From Meiothermus sp. (GTDB taxonomy: Bacteria; Deinococcota; Deinococci; Deinococcales; Thermaceae), in NCBI RefSeq assembly GCF_026004075.1, contig NZ_BPIK01000002.1, positions 1 through 64,000 of the forward strand: 64,000 nucleotides of DNA, in the 5' to 3' direction. The notes below the pieces were generated by a model. That model was not told the DNA's origin and made no database searches. It worked only from the letters and a program-made list of their open reading frames with translations. Positions 1 to 7,520 of this stretch are shown piece by piece. A program made the translations under genes and the position numbers. Every line of letters starts with the position of its first letter. The first letter of the stretch is position 1.

Positions 1-440
1 TCAGGGTGTCCTTCACTCTCCACCTCCTCCAGCTCGTGGACGAGCACCTCCAGGCTTTCTCCGCGCCAGACCTGCACCTCGAGCCAGGCCAGCCCCACAG
101 ACACCAGGAGCCGCCCGCCCATTTCCATGCCCAAAGCCTGACAGGCAAAGCGGGCCCTGCAGGCCATCTCCAGCACCTCCTGGAGTGCGTCAGGGAGCAG
201 GGACAGCGGGTGCAGCATCATCCCCATCCCTTCCAGATCGAAGGCGATCTCCGGAAGAGGTCGGGTGTCCGGGAGCCGTGACCGCATCTCCTGGGCAGAG
301 CGCAGCAGCTCTGCGATTCTGCCCGCCGGGAGGCTCACCGCCAGGCGCTTGTGGCGGGGTGTCAGCAAGAACAAATCTCTCTCCAACAAATCTCTCTCCA
401 TTTGCATCACGTCGTGGTGCGCCCTGCGCACCCTGGTCAT
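1..440 (-). CDS. Unknown protein of the integrated element (3' end outside window)
   Basis: This leftward frame opens at an ATG directly preceded by an in-frame TAG and stays open for 146 codons to the window edge, so its C-terminus is missing. In-frame ATGs also occur at 407 and 401, none with a clear ribosome binding site. The product is amphipathic and Leu/Glu-rich; I recognise no domain. A 15-base tandem repeat (about 370-399) gives a duplicated ERDLL-like segment near the N-terminus. A longer overlapping frame on the same strand (190-546) is Gly/Pro/Arg-rich and looks like a shadow. The gene lies 75 bp downstream of the small XRE regulator on the same strand, so it may be an element gene under its control. 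Confidence 0.5.
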   Translation of the reverse strand, partial: MTRVRRAHHDVMQMERDLLERDLFLLTPRHKRLAVSLPAGRIAELLRSAQEMRSRLPDTRPLPEIAFDLEGMGMMLHPLSLLPDALQEVLEMACRARFACQALGMEMGGRLLVSVGLAWLEVQVWRGESLEVLVHELEEVESEGHP

Positions 441-515
441 CTACTGACGCTAGCACGATTTCCAGCGCTCGCCGGACGAATGATGAGAAATCTCCGTTTT
501 CGCTGTACTGACGCA

Positions 516-770
516 CTAATCGGACACGTCGTGATCTAGGTGGCACTCGAACCCCTCCGCGATCTGTAACAGCAGCCTCTCCTCGCTAACGCCCAGCCGC
601 GACGCCAGCACCCTCGCCAGCTTGTGACTGCAAACCAGCGAGGGCCGCCGTATCCTGCCTTGCTCGTACTTGGTAAGTAGCGACAACGTAATACCAGCTC
701 CCATTGCCAGCGACTCCTGGCTCAAACCAGCACGCAGCCGCAGCCGACGGATGATGTTGGGTTGGCCCAT
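516..770 (-). CDS. Small XRE-family helix-turn-helix regulator
   Basis: This is an 84-residue protein that is almost entirely one Cro/CI-type helix-turn-helix: the segment LRLRAGLSQESLAMGAG and the following helix (about residues 9-45) match the pattern of lambda-repressor-like domains. It has no extra effector domain. It is divergent from the larger XRE regulator at 833, and the two share a 62-bp AT-rich control region, the layout of a phage-type genetic switch. It probably binds that region and controls leftward genes of the element. Family assignment is firm; the target is inferred from position. Confidence 0.8.
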   Translation of the reverse strand: MGQPNIIRRLRLRAGLSQESLAMGAGITLSLLTKYEQGRIRRPSLVCSHKLARVLASRLGVSEERLLLQIAEGFECHLDHDVSD

Positions 771-832
771 GCCAGCATGGTAACATATTACTAACCTGCT
801 AGCAATATATTACATGTAATAAACTACTGTAT
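771..832. promoter_or_regulatory. Divergent control region with palindromic operator candidates
   Basis: This AT-rich gap separates two divergent XRE-type regulators. It contains a perfect 14-bp palindrome, TATTACATGTAATA, at 808-821, a TGCTAGCA palindrome at about 797-804, and a degenerate copy of the first motif (GTAACATATTAC) at about 779-790. The rightward gene starts about 12 bp after the palindrome with no Shine-Dalgarno sequence. Such palindromes between divergent repressor genes usually are repressor operators; binding here is inferred. Confidence 0.55.
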
Positions 833-1537
833 ATGCCTAAGAAAAGTTTCCGTACAGCCCCTACAGAAATCCACACACCCCAGTGGGCCCGACTTCTGCA
901 GGCCCGGCGTGAGAAACTGGGTTATTCCCGCGAAGGCCTGGCCCTGGCCGCCGGAGTTTCCCCTTCCCTTGTTGCCAAGCTCGAGCGAGGAGCCCACGAC
1001 ATTCGCGACATGAGCGTGGGGCGTTTACAGGCTCTGCTGCGCACCCTGCACCTGCCCTCGATTGAAGTGCTGTTCGGCGAGGGCACAGCGGAAGAGTTTG
1101 CACCCTCTGCCCCTGGCGTTGTCGCCATACCCTACTACCCTGCCCTGGCCCCCGCGTGCGTGGGGGAGGAAGCGCCCAGCAGAAGCTACCTGGACACCCG
1201 CCTGCTTCCAACCCGCCCGGGCTACACCAGCTTCTTTCTGGCCTTGCTGGAGCGGGAGGCGCTGCGCTCAGAGGAGTTGCAGCTTAGCGAGGGCTCTGTA
1301 CTGGTGGTCGAACGCAGAGCGGTTCTGGAACGGGGCGTTACCCTGCTCGGCTTTGTCGAGGAAATCCGCCGCCCCCTGATTTTCCGCCTCCCCTCCGAGG
1401 CCAGTCTGGTACGTCCGGTCGGGGGCACCGGGGCAACCTTCTGGCTTCTGCCCGACGGCTCACTCCAGACACCTGCGGGCCGGAAGGCCGCGTATGTTCC
1501 GGTGGGCATCGTTCATGGGGAGTTCCGCCAGCCATGA
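833..1537 (+). CDS. XRE-family regulator with C-terminal effector-like domain
   Basis: This is a 234-residue protein. An XRE helix-turn-helix lies at about residues 18-75 (LQARREKLGYSREGLALAAG followed by a recognition helix). The C-terminal half, about 110-234, is hydrophobic and beta-rich and could be a degenerate peptidase S24/LexA-like or ligand-binding domain; I do not see a convincing Ser/Lys catalytic pair. There is no Shine-Dalgarno sequence, so translation may be leaderless. Its stop overlaps the integrase start by 4 bp (ATGA), so the two are translationally coupled and the regulator probably governs integration and excision. The exact biological role is inferred from context. Confidence 0.75.
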   Translation: MPKKSFRTAPTEIHTPQWARLLQARREKLGYSREGLALAAGVSPSLVAKLERGAHDIRDMSVGRLQALLRTLHLPSIEVLFGEGTAEEFAPSAPGVVAIPYYPALAPACVGEEAPSRSYLDTRLLPTRPGYTSFFLALLEREALRSEELQLSEGSVLVVERRAVLERGVTLLGFVEEIRRPLIFRLPSEASLVRPVGGTGATFWLLPDGSLQTPAGRKAAYVPVGIVHGEFRQP

Positions 1538-2667
1538 GGCAGTGCGCTATATATACCCGCGTATCCACCGAGGAGCAGGTTGAGCGCTACTCCCTCGAGG
1601 CTCAGAAGGAGGTGCTCACGCGCTGGGCTGAGGTACTGGGGTATGAGGTAGCGGCCACCTACACCGACCCTGGCTACTCAGGAGCCCAGGAGGATCGCCC
1701 TGCCCTGACCCGCCTGCTCGCGGACGCACAGGAGGGACGTTTTGCGGTGGTGCTGGTCTACCGGCTGGATCGGCTGGCCCGCAAGGTGCGTCTAGCCTAC
1801 GACCTCATCGAGCGGTTGGAGCAGTGTGGCGTGGGCCTCATGAGCTACTCCGAGCCGAATATCAACACCACCACCTCCATCGGTAAGGCGGTGCTGGGAA
1901 TCATGGCGGTCTTCGCCGAGTGGGAGCGGGACACCTTCGCCGAACGCAGCCGACTGGGCCTTCGCAAAGCCGCACAGAGCGGTCGGTATCTGGGAGGTAT
2001 CGTGCCCTACGGCTACACCGTTGAGGACGGTCGCCTGACGCCCCAGCCCGAGGAGGGAGCGGTGGTGCGGCAGATATTTACCTGGGTTGCTGAACGGGGC
2101 TGGAGCACCGAGCGGGTTGCCCAGGAGCTCAACCGCCTGGGCGTACCTCCCAAGTACCGGCGTGAGGGGCGCGGGGTGCGGGGCAGACGCACCGCCGGGG
2201 TCTGGCGGGGAGGCGGGGTGCTGCGCATCCTCAAGAACCGCACGTATATCGGGGAGTACACCTACGGCAAGCGCACCCGCAAGCCTCAGCCCGATCTGGT
2301 GCCGGTAGCGGTACCGCCCCTGGTAGAACCCGCGCTTTTCCAGGCTGCCCAGGAGCAGCTAGCCCGAAACGCCCTGTTCGCCGCGCGTAACGCCCGCAGC
2401 GTGTACCTGCTCAAAGGGCTCATTCGCTGCGGAGTCTGCGGGCGGGCATATGTGGGCTCAAGCGACTATTACGCCTGTGTGGGGCGTGTGAACCGCCAGG
2501 CTTCTCCCATCCCCTCCATGCGCTGTACCGCTCCTCATGTGCGCCGGGCAGAGCTTGAGGAGAGCATCTGGCAGGACATCCGCACCTTCCTTCTGAACCC
2601 TGGTGAGGCTTTGCAGGCTTTTGTGAATGAGGAATCCCCGGAAAGGAATGATATGAAATCCTTTTGA
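1534..2667 (+). pseudogene. Large serine integrase, N-terminal part, interrupted by an IS
   Basis: This is the N-terminal part of a large serine recombinase. The resolvase domain starts at once with the catalytic serine in YTRVSTEEQ (Ser11) and continues through the conserved YRLDRLARK region. The recombinase domain (about 150-260) and a zinc ribbon with a CxxC pair (about residues 300-340) follow. These enzymes recombine attP with attB to insert phages or islands. The frame runs into an IS630-type element at about 2652 and stops 16 bases later, so this fragment lacks the C-terminal coiled coil needed for synapsis and excision control. The remainder is at 3791-4211. Rejoined, the protein would be about 513 residues, normal for the family. 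Confidence 0.9.
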
Positions 2668-2676
2668 TTCATTCCC

Positions 2677-3237
2677 CTAACATCCCCCCGGCCACCAGTG
2701 AAATAGGGTGTAGCTCTGGATAAGCGCGGGCTGGGTTTGTAGGTAAGCGCACCGGGCTTCCACCTTGGCCCACAGCTCCTCTTCATCCTGCACCTGCCCA
2801 TTGGCCACGACCGCGTCAATGAGCCCCCAGGTTCGTTCTACCGGCTGCAACTCGGGCGAGTAGGGTGGCAGATAACACAGCCCCAGGCCCTTGGCTGGCT
2901 CCACCCGCCCCGAGGTGTGCCAGCCAGCCTGATCCAGCACCACCAGTACCAGCTTGCCCGCCCCCGCCCCCCGTAGCCGGGCAAAGGCCTCCAACACCAA
3001 CTGGAACCCCTCCACCGAGACCGAGGGCAGCAGCCAGTACTCGCTTTCCCCCGTACCCGGTCTTATGAAGGCGTACACATACAGCCAGCGATAGCGGGGC
3101 CGCTCCTGCGCTAGCGGCGTCCTCCCTCGCAAGGCCCATACCCGTCGGCGGATGGGCTTCAGCCCTATTCGGTGCTCATCAAAGCCCCACACCTCCAACT
3201 CCAGTTCAGGAAAGAGCAACCTGAACAGGAAAACCAT
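2677..3237 (-). CDS. IS630 transposase catalytic part (OrfB)
   Basis: This 186-codon frame is the DDE catalytic half of an IS630/Tc1-mariner-like transposase. The three acidic residues are visible in WGFDEHRIG (first Asp), VLVVLDQAGWH (second Asp) and LQPVERTWGLI (Glu), along with the typical LPPYSPELQP block. It has no credible start of its own: a -1 shift on the A7 run at 3248-3254 (minus-strand AAAAAAAG) would fuse it to OrfA. The fusion would read EAFKKKLFLMVFLF through the junction. All catalytic residues are present, so the element may still be active. Confidence 0.85.
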   Translation of the reverse strand: MVFLFRLLFPELELEVWGFDEHRIGLKPIRRRVWALRGRTPLAQERPRYRWLYVYAFIRPGTGESEYWLLPSVSVEGFQLVLEAFARLRGAGAGKLVLVVLDQAGWHTSGRVEPAKGLGLCYLPPYSPELQPVERTWGLIDAVVANGQVQDEEELWAKVEARCAYLQTQPALIQSYTLFHWWPGGC

Positions 3238-3749
3238 CAGAAAGAGCTTTTTTTGAAAGCCTCCTGCCGCTTCGCATCCGCCTCCCGGTGGCGCGGCCGG
3301 GGGCGCAGCGGGGCCAGGCCCAGGCGACGCATCCAGTACCAGGCCCGCCGCCCATCCACCGGACGTCCCAGCCTTTCAGCCAGCCACTCCGCAGCGTTGC
3401 GAATGCTCCAAAGCCCGTCCCTGGGATGGGGCTGGAGGAGGGCCTGGCGGAAGCCCTCCTGGAGTTCGGGCGGTACGAGGGGGGCCCGGCCTTTGTTCTC
3501 GTGCCGCAGATTCTTCATGGGCAGGCCCTGATTGTAGCGGTGGATTACCTGACGCACCCAGCGATCGGTATAGCCCAGATTCCTGGCTACCTCGGGGATG
3601 CTCTGACCCCTGGCCAGCAGCCAGAGAGCGTGCCAGCGGGCGCGTTCGGTGTGGTCTTGGGACTCCCGGTAGAGGGCGTGGAGGTTATCCGGATGGTGTC
3701 GCAGTTGGAGTTCCAACCGGGGGCGGCGCTGATGTTGGGCCAGTTGCAT
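3237..3749 (-). CDS. IS630 transposase DNA-binding part (OrfA)
   Basis: This 170-codon frame encodes the N-terminal DNA-binding part of the IS630 transposase. A helix-turn-helix of the IS630 type lies at about residues 46-73 (RGQSIPEVARNLGYTDRW), and a second winged-helix-like segment (LWSIRNAAEWLAERLGR) follows. The frame ends just after a run of seven A residues on the minus strand, and the catalytic frame begins one base away. This arrangement is typical of programmed -1 frameshifting in IS630-family elements. Terminated without frameshifting, the product would bind the IS ends without catalysis and could act as an inhibitor. Confidence 0.85.
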   Translation of the reverse strand: MQLAQHQRRPRLELQLRHHPDNLHALYRESQDHTERARWHALWLLARGQSIPEVARNLGYTDRWVRQVIHRYNQGLPMKNLRHENKGRAPLVPPELQEGFRQALLQPHPRDGLWSIRNAAEWLAERLGRPVDGRRAWYWMRRLGLAPLRPRPRHREADAKRQEAFKKSSF

Positions 3750-3787
3750 GGCTCCATTTTAGTGGAAAGAGTCTTGAAGATTTCTTA

Positions 3788-4211
3788 TGAGGTCTCCTTG
3801 CTGGAAAAACGCCTGCAGGCCCTCTTCGAAGCCCGGGCCCGCCTGCTGGATCTTTATCTGGAGGGAGGGGTGGAAAAGGAAACCTACTACGCCCGCCTCG
3901 AAGATCTGGACGCCCGCGTCCGGGAAGTCCAGGCGAGCGTGGAAACAGCCCGGCAGCGCTCCATCGCCGAGCGCCAGCGCAAGGAAGCCCTCCACTCCCT
4001 GGAGAGCCTCTCGGCCCGCCTGCGTGATCGGATAGACCGCCTTACCCCGGAAGAGAAGCAAGCCGTGGCACGAGAGCTGGTGGAGGGAGTAACCGTGCGG
4101 CCCGGAAAGGGAGAGGTCGAGGTTGAGGTGCGTTACCGGTTCGGGCAGATTGCACCTCACACGGGCAGGGGTTCATGGCCGCAATCAGCAAAAACCGCGC
4201 AGGATAGGTGA
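3788..4211 (+). pseudogene. Large serine integrase, C-terminal coiled-coil part
   Basis: This is the detached end of the integrase at 1534. The frame at 3789 onward (EVSLLEKRLQALFEARARL) is a charged heptad-rich coiled coil, as found in the C-terminal domain of large serine integrases, followed by a short beta segment ending RYRFG. It has no start codon of its own after the IS. The reading frame runs through the element/chromosome junction and stops at 4211 inside former comM sequence. Joining codon AAT of the first part to GAG at 3789 restores one open frame. Confidence 0.85.
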
Positions 4212-5202
4212 AGCTGGCCCGGGCCCGCGAGATGGTCACCACCCCGTCCTCCAGGGGCTGGCGCAGCACCTCCAGGGCATCGCGGGAAAACTCGGGGAAC
4301 TCGTCCAGGAAGAGCACCCCCCGGTGGGCCAGGGAAATTTCACCCGGTTTGGGAATGGTGCCCCCGCCGATCAGGCCCGCATCGGAGACGGTGTGGTGCG
4401 GGCTGCGGAAGGGTGGGGTCTGGATCAGGCCGCGCAAGAGCCGTCCGGCGGCGGAATGAATGCGGGTGACCTCGAGCGCCTCCTGATTTTGCAAGGGTGG
4501 GAGCAGCCCCACTATGCGCTTGGCCAGCATGGTCTTGCCCGAGCCAGGGGTACCGGTCATGAGCAGGTGGTGGGCACCGGCTGCGGCAATTTCCAGGGCC
4601 CGCTTGGCCTTGGCCTGGCCCTTCACGTCCAGCAGGTCGAGGGCCACTTCAGCAGGTTCAGACTCCGGGCTGGGGCGGGTGGGGGCCAGGTCTTCCTGGC
4701 CTTGCAAGAAGCGCACCACCTGGGCCAGGTGGGCTGCTCCGAACACCTTCACCCCCTCGATGAGGGCGGCTTCCTGGGCCGAGGCCTGGGGCATCAGAAG
4801 TTGGTAGCCCTCCTGGTAGGCCCCCAAAGCCAGGTTCACCGCACCGGGCACCGCGCGCAGCTCGCCGTCCAGGCCCAGCTCACCCGCCGCCGCAAAACCT
4901 TGCAGGGCCTCGAGCGGAATGACCCCCTGCGCGCAGAGCAGCCCCAACGCGATGGGTAGGTCGTAGTGGGTGCCTTCTTTACGCAGCTCGGCCGGGGCCA
5001 GGTTGATCACCACCCGCCCCTGGGGGTAGGGAAACCCAGCGTTCTTGAGGGCCGCCCGCACCCGCTCCCGCGACTCCTCCACGGCTTTGTCGGGCAATCC
5101 CACCACCGCATAAAAAGGCATGCCCTGCGAAACGTCTACCTCGACCGTGATGGGCTGGGCCTCGAGGCCAAATAAGCTATAGGTTCGTACTTGCGCCAGC
5201 AT
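4042..5202 (-). pseudogene. comM: comM, 5' fragment, interrupted by the integrated element
   Basis: This is the N-terminal 348 residues of ComM/YifB, the Mg-chelatase-like AAA+ helicase that drives branch migration of incoming DNA during natural transformation. The start [15 protein letters not shown] fits the family and replaces an upstream in-frame start at 5238. Visible parts are the ChlI-like N domain with [14 protein letters not shown], the Walker A motif [13 protein letters not shown], Walker [11 protein letters not shown], and the [15 protein letters not shown] block. Family members continue after NPCPC for about 150 residues with sensor and arginine-finger regions; here 38 unrelated codons follow. 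The fragment should be inactive unless the element excises. The 3' part should sit beyond the left edge. Confidence 0.9.
4152..4170. other. Element-chromosome attachment junction inside comM
   Basis: Leftward comM coding matches its family up to the residues NPCPC (last Cys codon at 4159-4161) and then changes abruptly to unrelated sequence (EVQSARTG). On the other strand the integrase frame is ending here. Crossover therefore lies close to 4157-4166, within or beside the bases encoding PCPC. The short core shared with the opposite junction cannot be defined because that end is outside the window. Confidence 0.75.
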
Positions 5203-5332
5203 AGCTACCGCCCTCCAGCTTAGCGGGAAGCTTTGCAAATCTTAGGTAATTGCCAAGGTCGAGCGTCCCAAACAGCTTAGGGCTTGGCGTACCCTCCACC
5301 CCACAAACCTCTCCCCTCCCGCAAGTGGCTGT

Positions 5333-5338
5333 TATGCT
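5333..5338 (+). promoter_or_regulatory. -10 box candidate for the DUF2007-glk operon
   Basis: TATGCT (TANNNT type) ends 8 nt before the ATG at 5347, and no Shine-Dalgarno sequence precedes that ATG. The spacing fits a leaderless transcript as described for Deinococcota. No clear -35 element is visible. Confidence 0.35.
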
Positions 5339-5346
5339 GTTAGCCA

Positions 5347-5637
5347 ATGAACGACCATCACGACATGGGTGCGGAAGACCAGGACAACGCCATCCCCCGT
5401 CGCTTGATTGGGGAAGTACCGTACGTGCTGTTTGTATCGGCACCCAGGGTTATTGCCGAGGGCATCAAGACCCGGTTGGAACAAAGCCGGATTCCGGTTT
5501 ACCTCGAGACCCCCTTTAGCCTGCCCGAAGCCTACCTGGGCACCTACACCGGGGATGTGAGCCTCTGGGTGCCCGAGGCCCTCTACCACGAGGCCACCCT
5601 GATTCTCGAGCGAGACCACCAAGGAGAAGCATCATGA
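5347..5637 (+). CDS. DUF2007-like small protein
   Basis: This is a 96-residue soluble protein. After a short polar N-terminus it has a ferredoxin-like alpha/beta segment (VPYVLFVSAPRVIAEGIKT, then RIPVYLETP), resembling DUF2007-type putative signal-transducing proteins. These usually contain the pattern of a strand, a helix that includes an AxxIK-type motif, and a strand holding a substituted loop. Its stop overlaps the start of the glucokinase by 4 bp, so the two genes form one translationally coupled operon. Its molecular function is unknown; a role in sensing sugar status with the kinase is only a guess. Confidence 0.65.
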   Translation: MNDHHDMGAEDQDNAIPRRLIGEVPYVLFVSAPRVIAEGIKTRLEQSRIPVYLETPFSLPEAYLGTYTGDVSLWVPEALYHEATLILERDHQGEAS

Positions 5638-6536
5638 GCGTAGTGGGAATTGACCTAGGCGGAACCAAGATTATGGCGGGGGTGTTCAGCGAGGGCGTGA
5701 TTAAGGCCAAGGTGACCGTACCCACGCCGGAAGAAGGCGGCCAGGCCGTAATCGAGGCCATGGCCCAGGCCGCCAAGGCCGCCATCGAGGCCGGGGGCGT
5801 AGCCGTGCAAGCCATCGGCCTGGGCACGCCGGGGCCCCTCGACTTCAAGCGGGGCCGGATCAAGTTTGCCCCCAACATCGCCAACTTTACCGATTTCCCC
5901 ATTGTGGAGTTGCTCGAGCAGGCCACCGGCTACAAGGTCTACATGGAAAACGACGCCAACGCCGCAGCCCTGGCCGAGCACAAGCTGGGAGCCGCCCAGG
6001 GCGCCGAAAGCACCCTCTACATGACCGTCTCGACCGGGGTGGGGGGCGGCTTTGTCTGGGGCAACAAGGTGCTGCGCGGTGTGAACGGCCAGGGGGGCGA
6101 GATTGGGCACATCACCATGCAGCCGGGCGGCCCCCTGTGCGGCTGTGGGCTGGATGGCTGCCTCGAGGCCCTGGCTACCGGCCCGGCCATGGAGCGCATG
6201 GCCCTGGCCTCCTTCAAGCGCGAGATGAGCACCCGCGAGCTGTTCGCGCTGTTCCAGCAGGGCGACCCCCGGGCCAGCCGCATCGTGCTGCAGGCCGCAA
6301 GCTGGGTGGGCATCGCGCTGGCCTCGCTGGTCAAGTGCTACGACCCCGAAGTTATCGTCCTGGGCGGCGGGGTGGCCCTCAACGCAGGGCCGGCCTACCT
6401 CGAGGAGGTGCAGCGCAGCTACCAGCGCTACATGGAGAACTGGATCACCCCACCCCTCCACCTGGCCAAGCTGGGGAGCGAGGCCGGGTTGTTGGGAGCG
6501 GCCCTGACCGCGGCCCTCGAGGTGGGCGAGCTCTAA
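5634..6536 (+). CDS. glk: ROK-family glucokinase
   Basis: This is a 300-residue ROK-family kinase that phosphorylates glucose (or a related hexose) with ATP in the cytoplasm. The N-terminal phosphate-binding motif GIDLGGTKI (residues 5-13), the catalytic Asp in NDANAAALAE, the sugar-contacting GEIGHI, and the zinc motif CGCGLDGC (about 168-175) are all present in the expected order. The length is normal for bacterial ROK glucokinases. It is co-translated with the preceding DUF2007 gene and overlaps the convergent aldo/keto reductase by 4 bp. ROK members also include fructokinases and N-acetylhexosamine kinases, so substrate choice is likely but not proved. Confidence 0.85.
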   Translation: MSVVGIDLGGTKIMAGVFSEGVIKAKVTVPTPEEGGQAVIEAMAQAAKAAIEAGGVAVQAIGLGTPGPLDFKRGRIKFAPNIANFTDFPIVELLEQATGYKVYMENDANAAALAEHKLGAAQGAESTLYMTVSTGVGGGFVWGNKVLRGVNGQGGEIGHITMQPGGPLCGCGLDGCLEALATGPAMERMALASFKREMSTRELFALFQQGDPRASRIVLQAASWVGIALASLVKCYDPEVIVLGGGVALNAGPAYLEEVQRSYQRYMENWITPPLHLAKLGSEAGLLGAALTAALEVGEL

Positions 6537-7468
6537 CCCGACCCTTCCCCACTGCTCAAAGCATCCAGCCGGGCCATCTGCGCCTCGGAAAGGCAGATTC
6601 GCAAAGCCCCAGCGTTTCCCTCGGCCTGGCGCGCGTTTTTTGCACCCGGAATGGGCAGGGTGCCTTTTTGTATGCACCAGCGCAGGGCCACCTGGGCGGG
6701 GGTGGCGCCCAGCGACTCGGCGATCTCGTTAAGAGCCTGAAGCAGTGCGGGAATCTGGGCCTTGCGGGTGACATAGCGCTGGGCCCGGTAGCGGCCTGGT
6801 GGGGGGTTGTCCAGGCTATACTTGCCGGTTAGCCAGCCCATAGCCAGCGGGCTGTAGGCCATCAGCACGATACCCTCGGCCTGCATGGCACGCAAAAGGC
6901 CCGTCTGTTCAGGTTTGCGCTCGAGCAGGTGGTATTCCACCTGGTTGACAGCCAGCGGCACCCGGTGCCGATCGAGTACCTTAGCCACGCGTTCAAGCTG
7001 CTGGAGGTTATGGTTGGAGACCCCTACCGCCCGGGTCAGCCCCTGCTCGTAGGCTTCGGCCAGCGAAAGCGCCCATTGCTCGAGCGGAACCGGCTTCCAG
7101 GGCCAGTGCAGCAGGTACAGATCTAGCTGCTGCATCTGCAAGCGCTGCAGGCTTTTTTTAAGCGCAGCAAACAGCGTTTTGCGGGAGAAGCGCCAGGGGT
7201 AGGGAAACAGTTTGCTCACCACCAGGGGCTTGGGCTCATAAGCGTGGTAGAAGCGCCCGATTAGCCTTTCCGAAAGACCAAAACCATAAAACTCGGCGGT
7301 GTCAAAAAGCCGTACCCCACCCTGCAAGGCCGCCCGGTAGGCTGCCTCGGTATCGCCTGCCTGGTAGCCATTGCCGTAGCCCCAGACCAGCCGGTCGCCC
7401 CACTGCCAGGTGCCGATACCCATGGGCGGGATGGCCGGAAGTCCCTTGATCTGAATCTGCTCGCTCAC
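6533..7468 (-). CDS. Aldo/keto reductase
   Basis: This is a 311-residue NAD(P)H-dependent aldo/keto reductase, a single TIM barrel. The catalytic tetrad can be placed: Asp and Tyr in LFDTAEFYGFG, Lys in VVSKLFPY, and His in LYLLHWPW. The C-terminal cofactor region PIPGAKNARQAEGNAGAL is also conserved. The start is a GTG at 7468, six bases after a TAGGCT box, so translation may be leaderless. It overlaps glk tail to tail. The physiological carbonyl substrate is unknown; the sequence resembles the broad plant/bacterial-type AKRs that act on sugars and aldehydes. Confidence 0.85.
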   Translation of the reverse strand: MSEQIQIKGLPAIPPMGIGTWQWGDRLVWGYGNGYQAGDTEAAYRAALQGGVRLFDTAEFYGFGLSERLIGRFYHAYEPKPLVVSKLFPYPWRFSRKTLFAALKKSLQRLQMQQLDLYLLHWPWKPVPLEQWALSLAEAYEQGLTRAVGVSNHNLQQLERVAKVLDRHRVPLAVNQVEYHLLERKPEQTGLLRAMQAEGIVLMAYSPLAMGWLTGKYSLDNPPPGRYRAQRYVTRKAQIPALLQALNEIAESLGATPAQVALRWCIQKGTLPIPGAKNARQAEGNAGALRICLSEAQMARLDALSSGEGSG

Positions 7469-7520
7469 CCCTCGAGCCTACCTTGCCCATCCGGCCCGGG
7501 TATGTGACGTATGAGCCAGG

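Larger units (their letters stand above)
2652..3787 (-). mobile_element. IS630-family insertion sequence inside the integrase gene
   Basis: This element is about 1.13 kb, bounded by imperfect terminal inverted repeats. The left end TATGAAATCC and the reverse complement of the right end, TAAGAAATCT, begin an alignment in which about 22 of 32 positions match by eye. It carries two overlapping transposase frames on the minus strand. If the terminal TA pairs are counted as the usual IS630 target duplication, the element proper is 2654-3785. A directly repeated TGA (2649-2651 and 3788-3790) also flanks it, and only that reading restores the integrase frame. Confidence 0.85.

Noticed and set aside
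369-399. Two tandem 15-base repeats as a possible CRISPR or iteron
   Set aside because: Only two adjacent copies exist, without spacers, and they lie inside an open frame as a duplicated five-residue segment. No CRISPR array was found anywhere in the window.
190-546. 118-codon minus-strand frame overlapping the left-edge gene
   Set aside because: Its Gly/Pro/Arg/Ala-rich product and overlap with the XRE gene make it a shadow; the frame at 1-440 has a more natural amino-acid composition.
3288-3760. Plus-strand open frame running through the IS into the integrase C-terminal part
   Set aside because: The part inside the IS is antisense to the transposase; only the part after 3788 matches an integrase.
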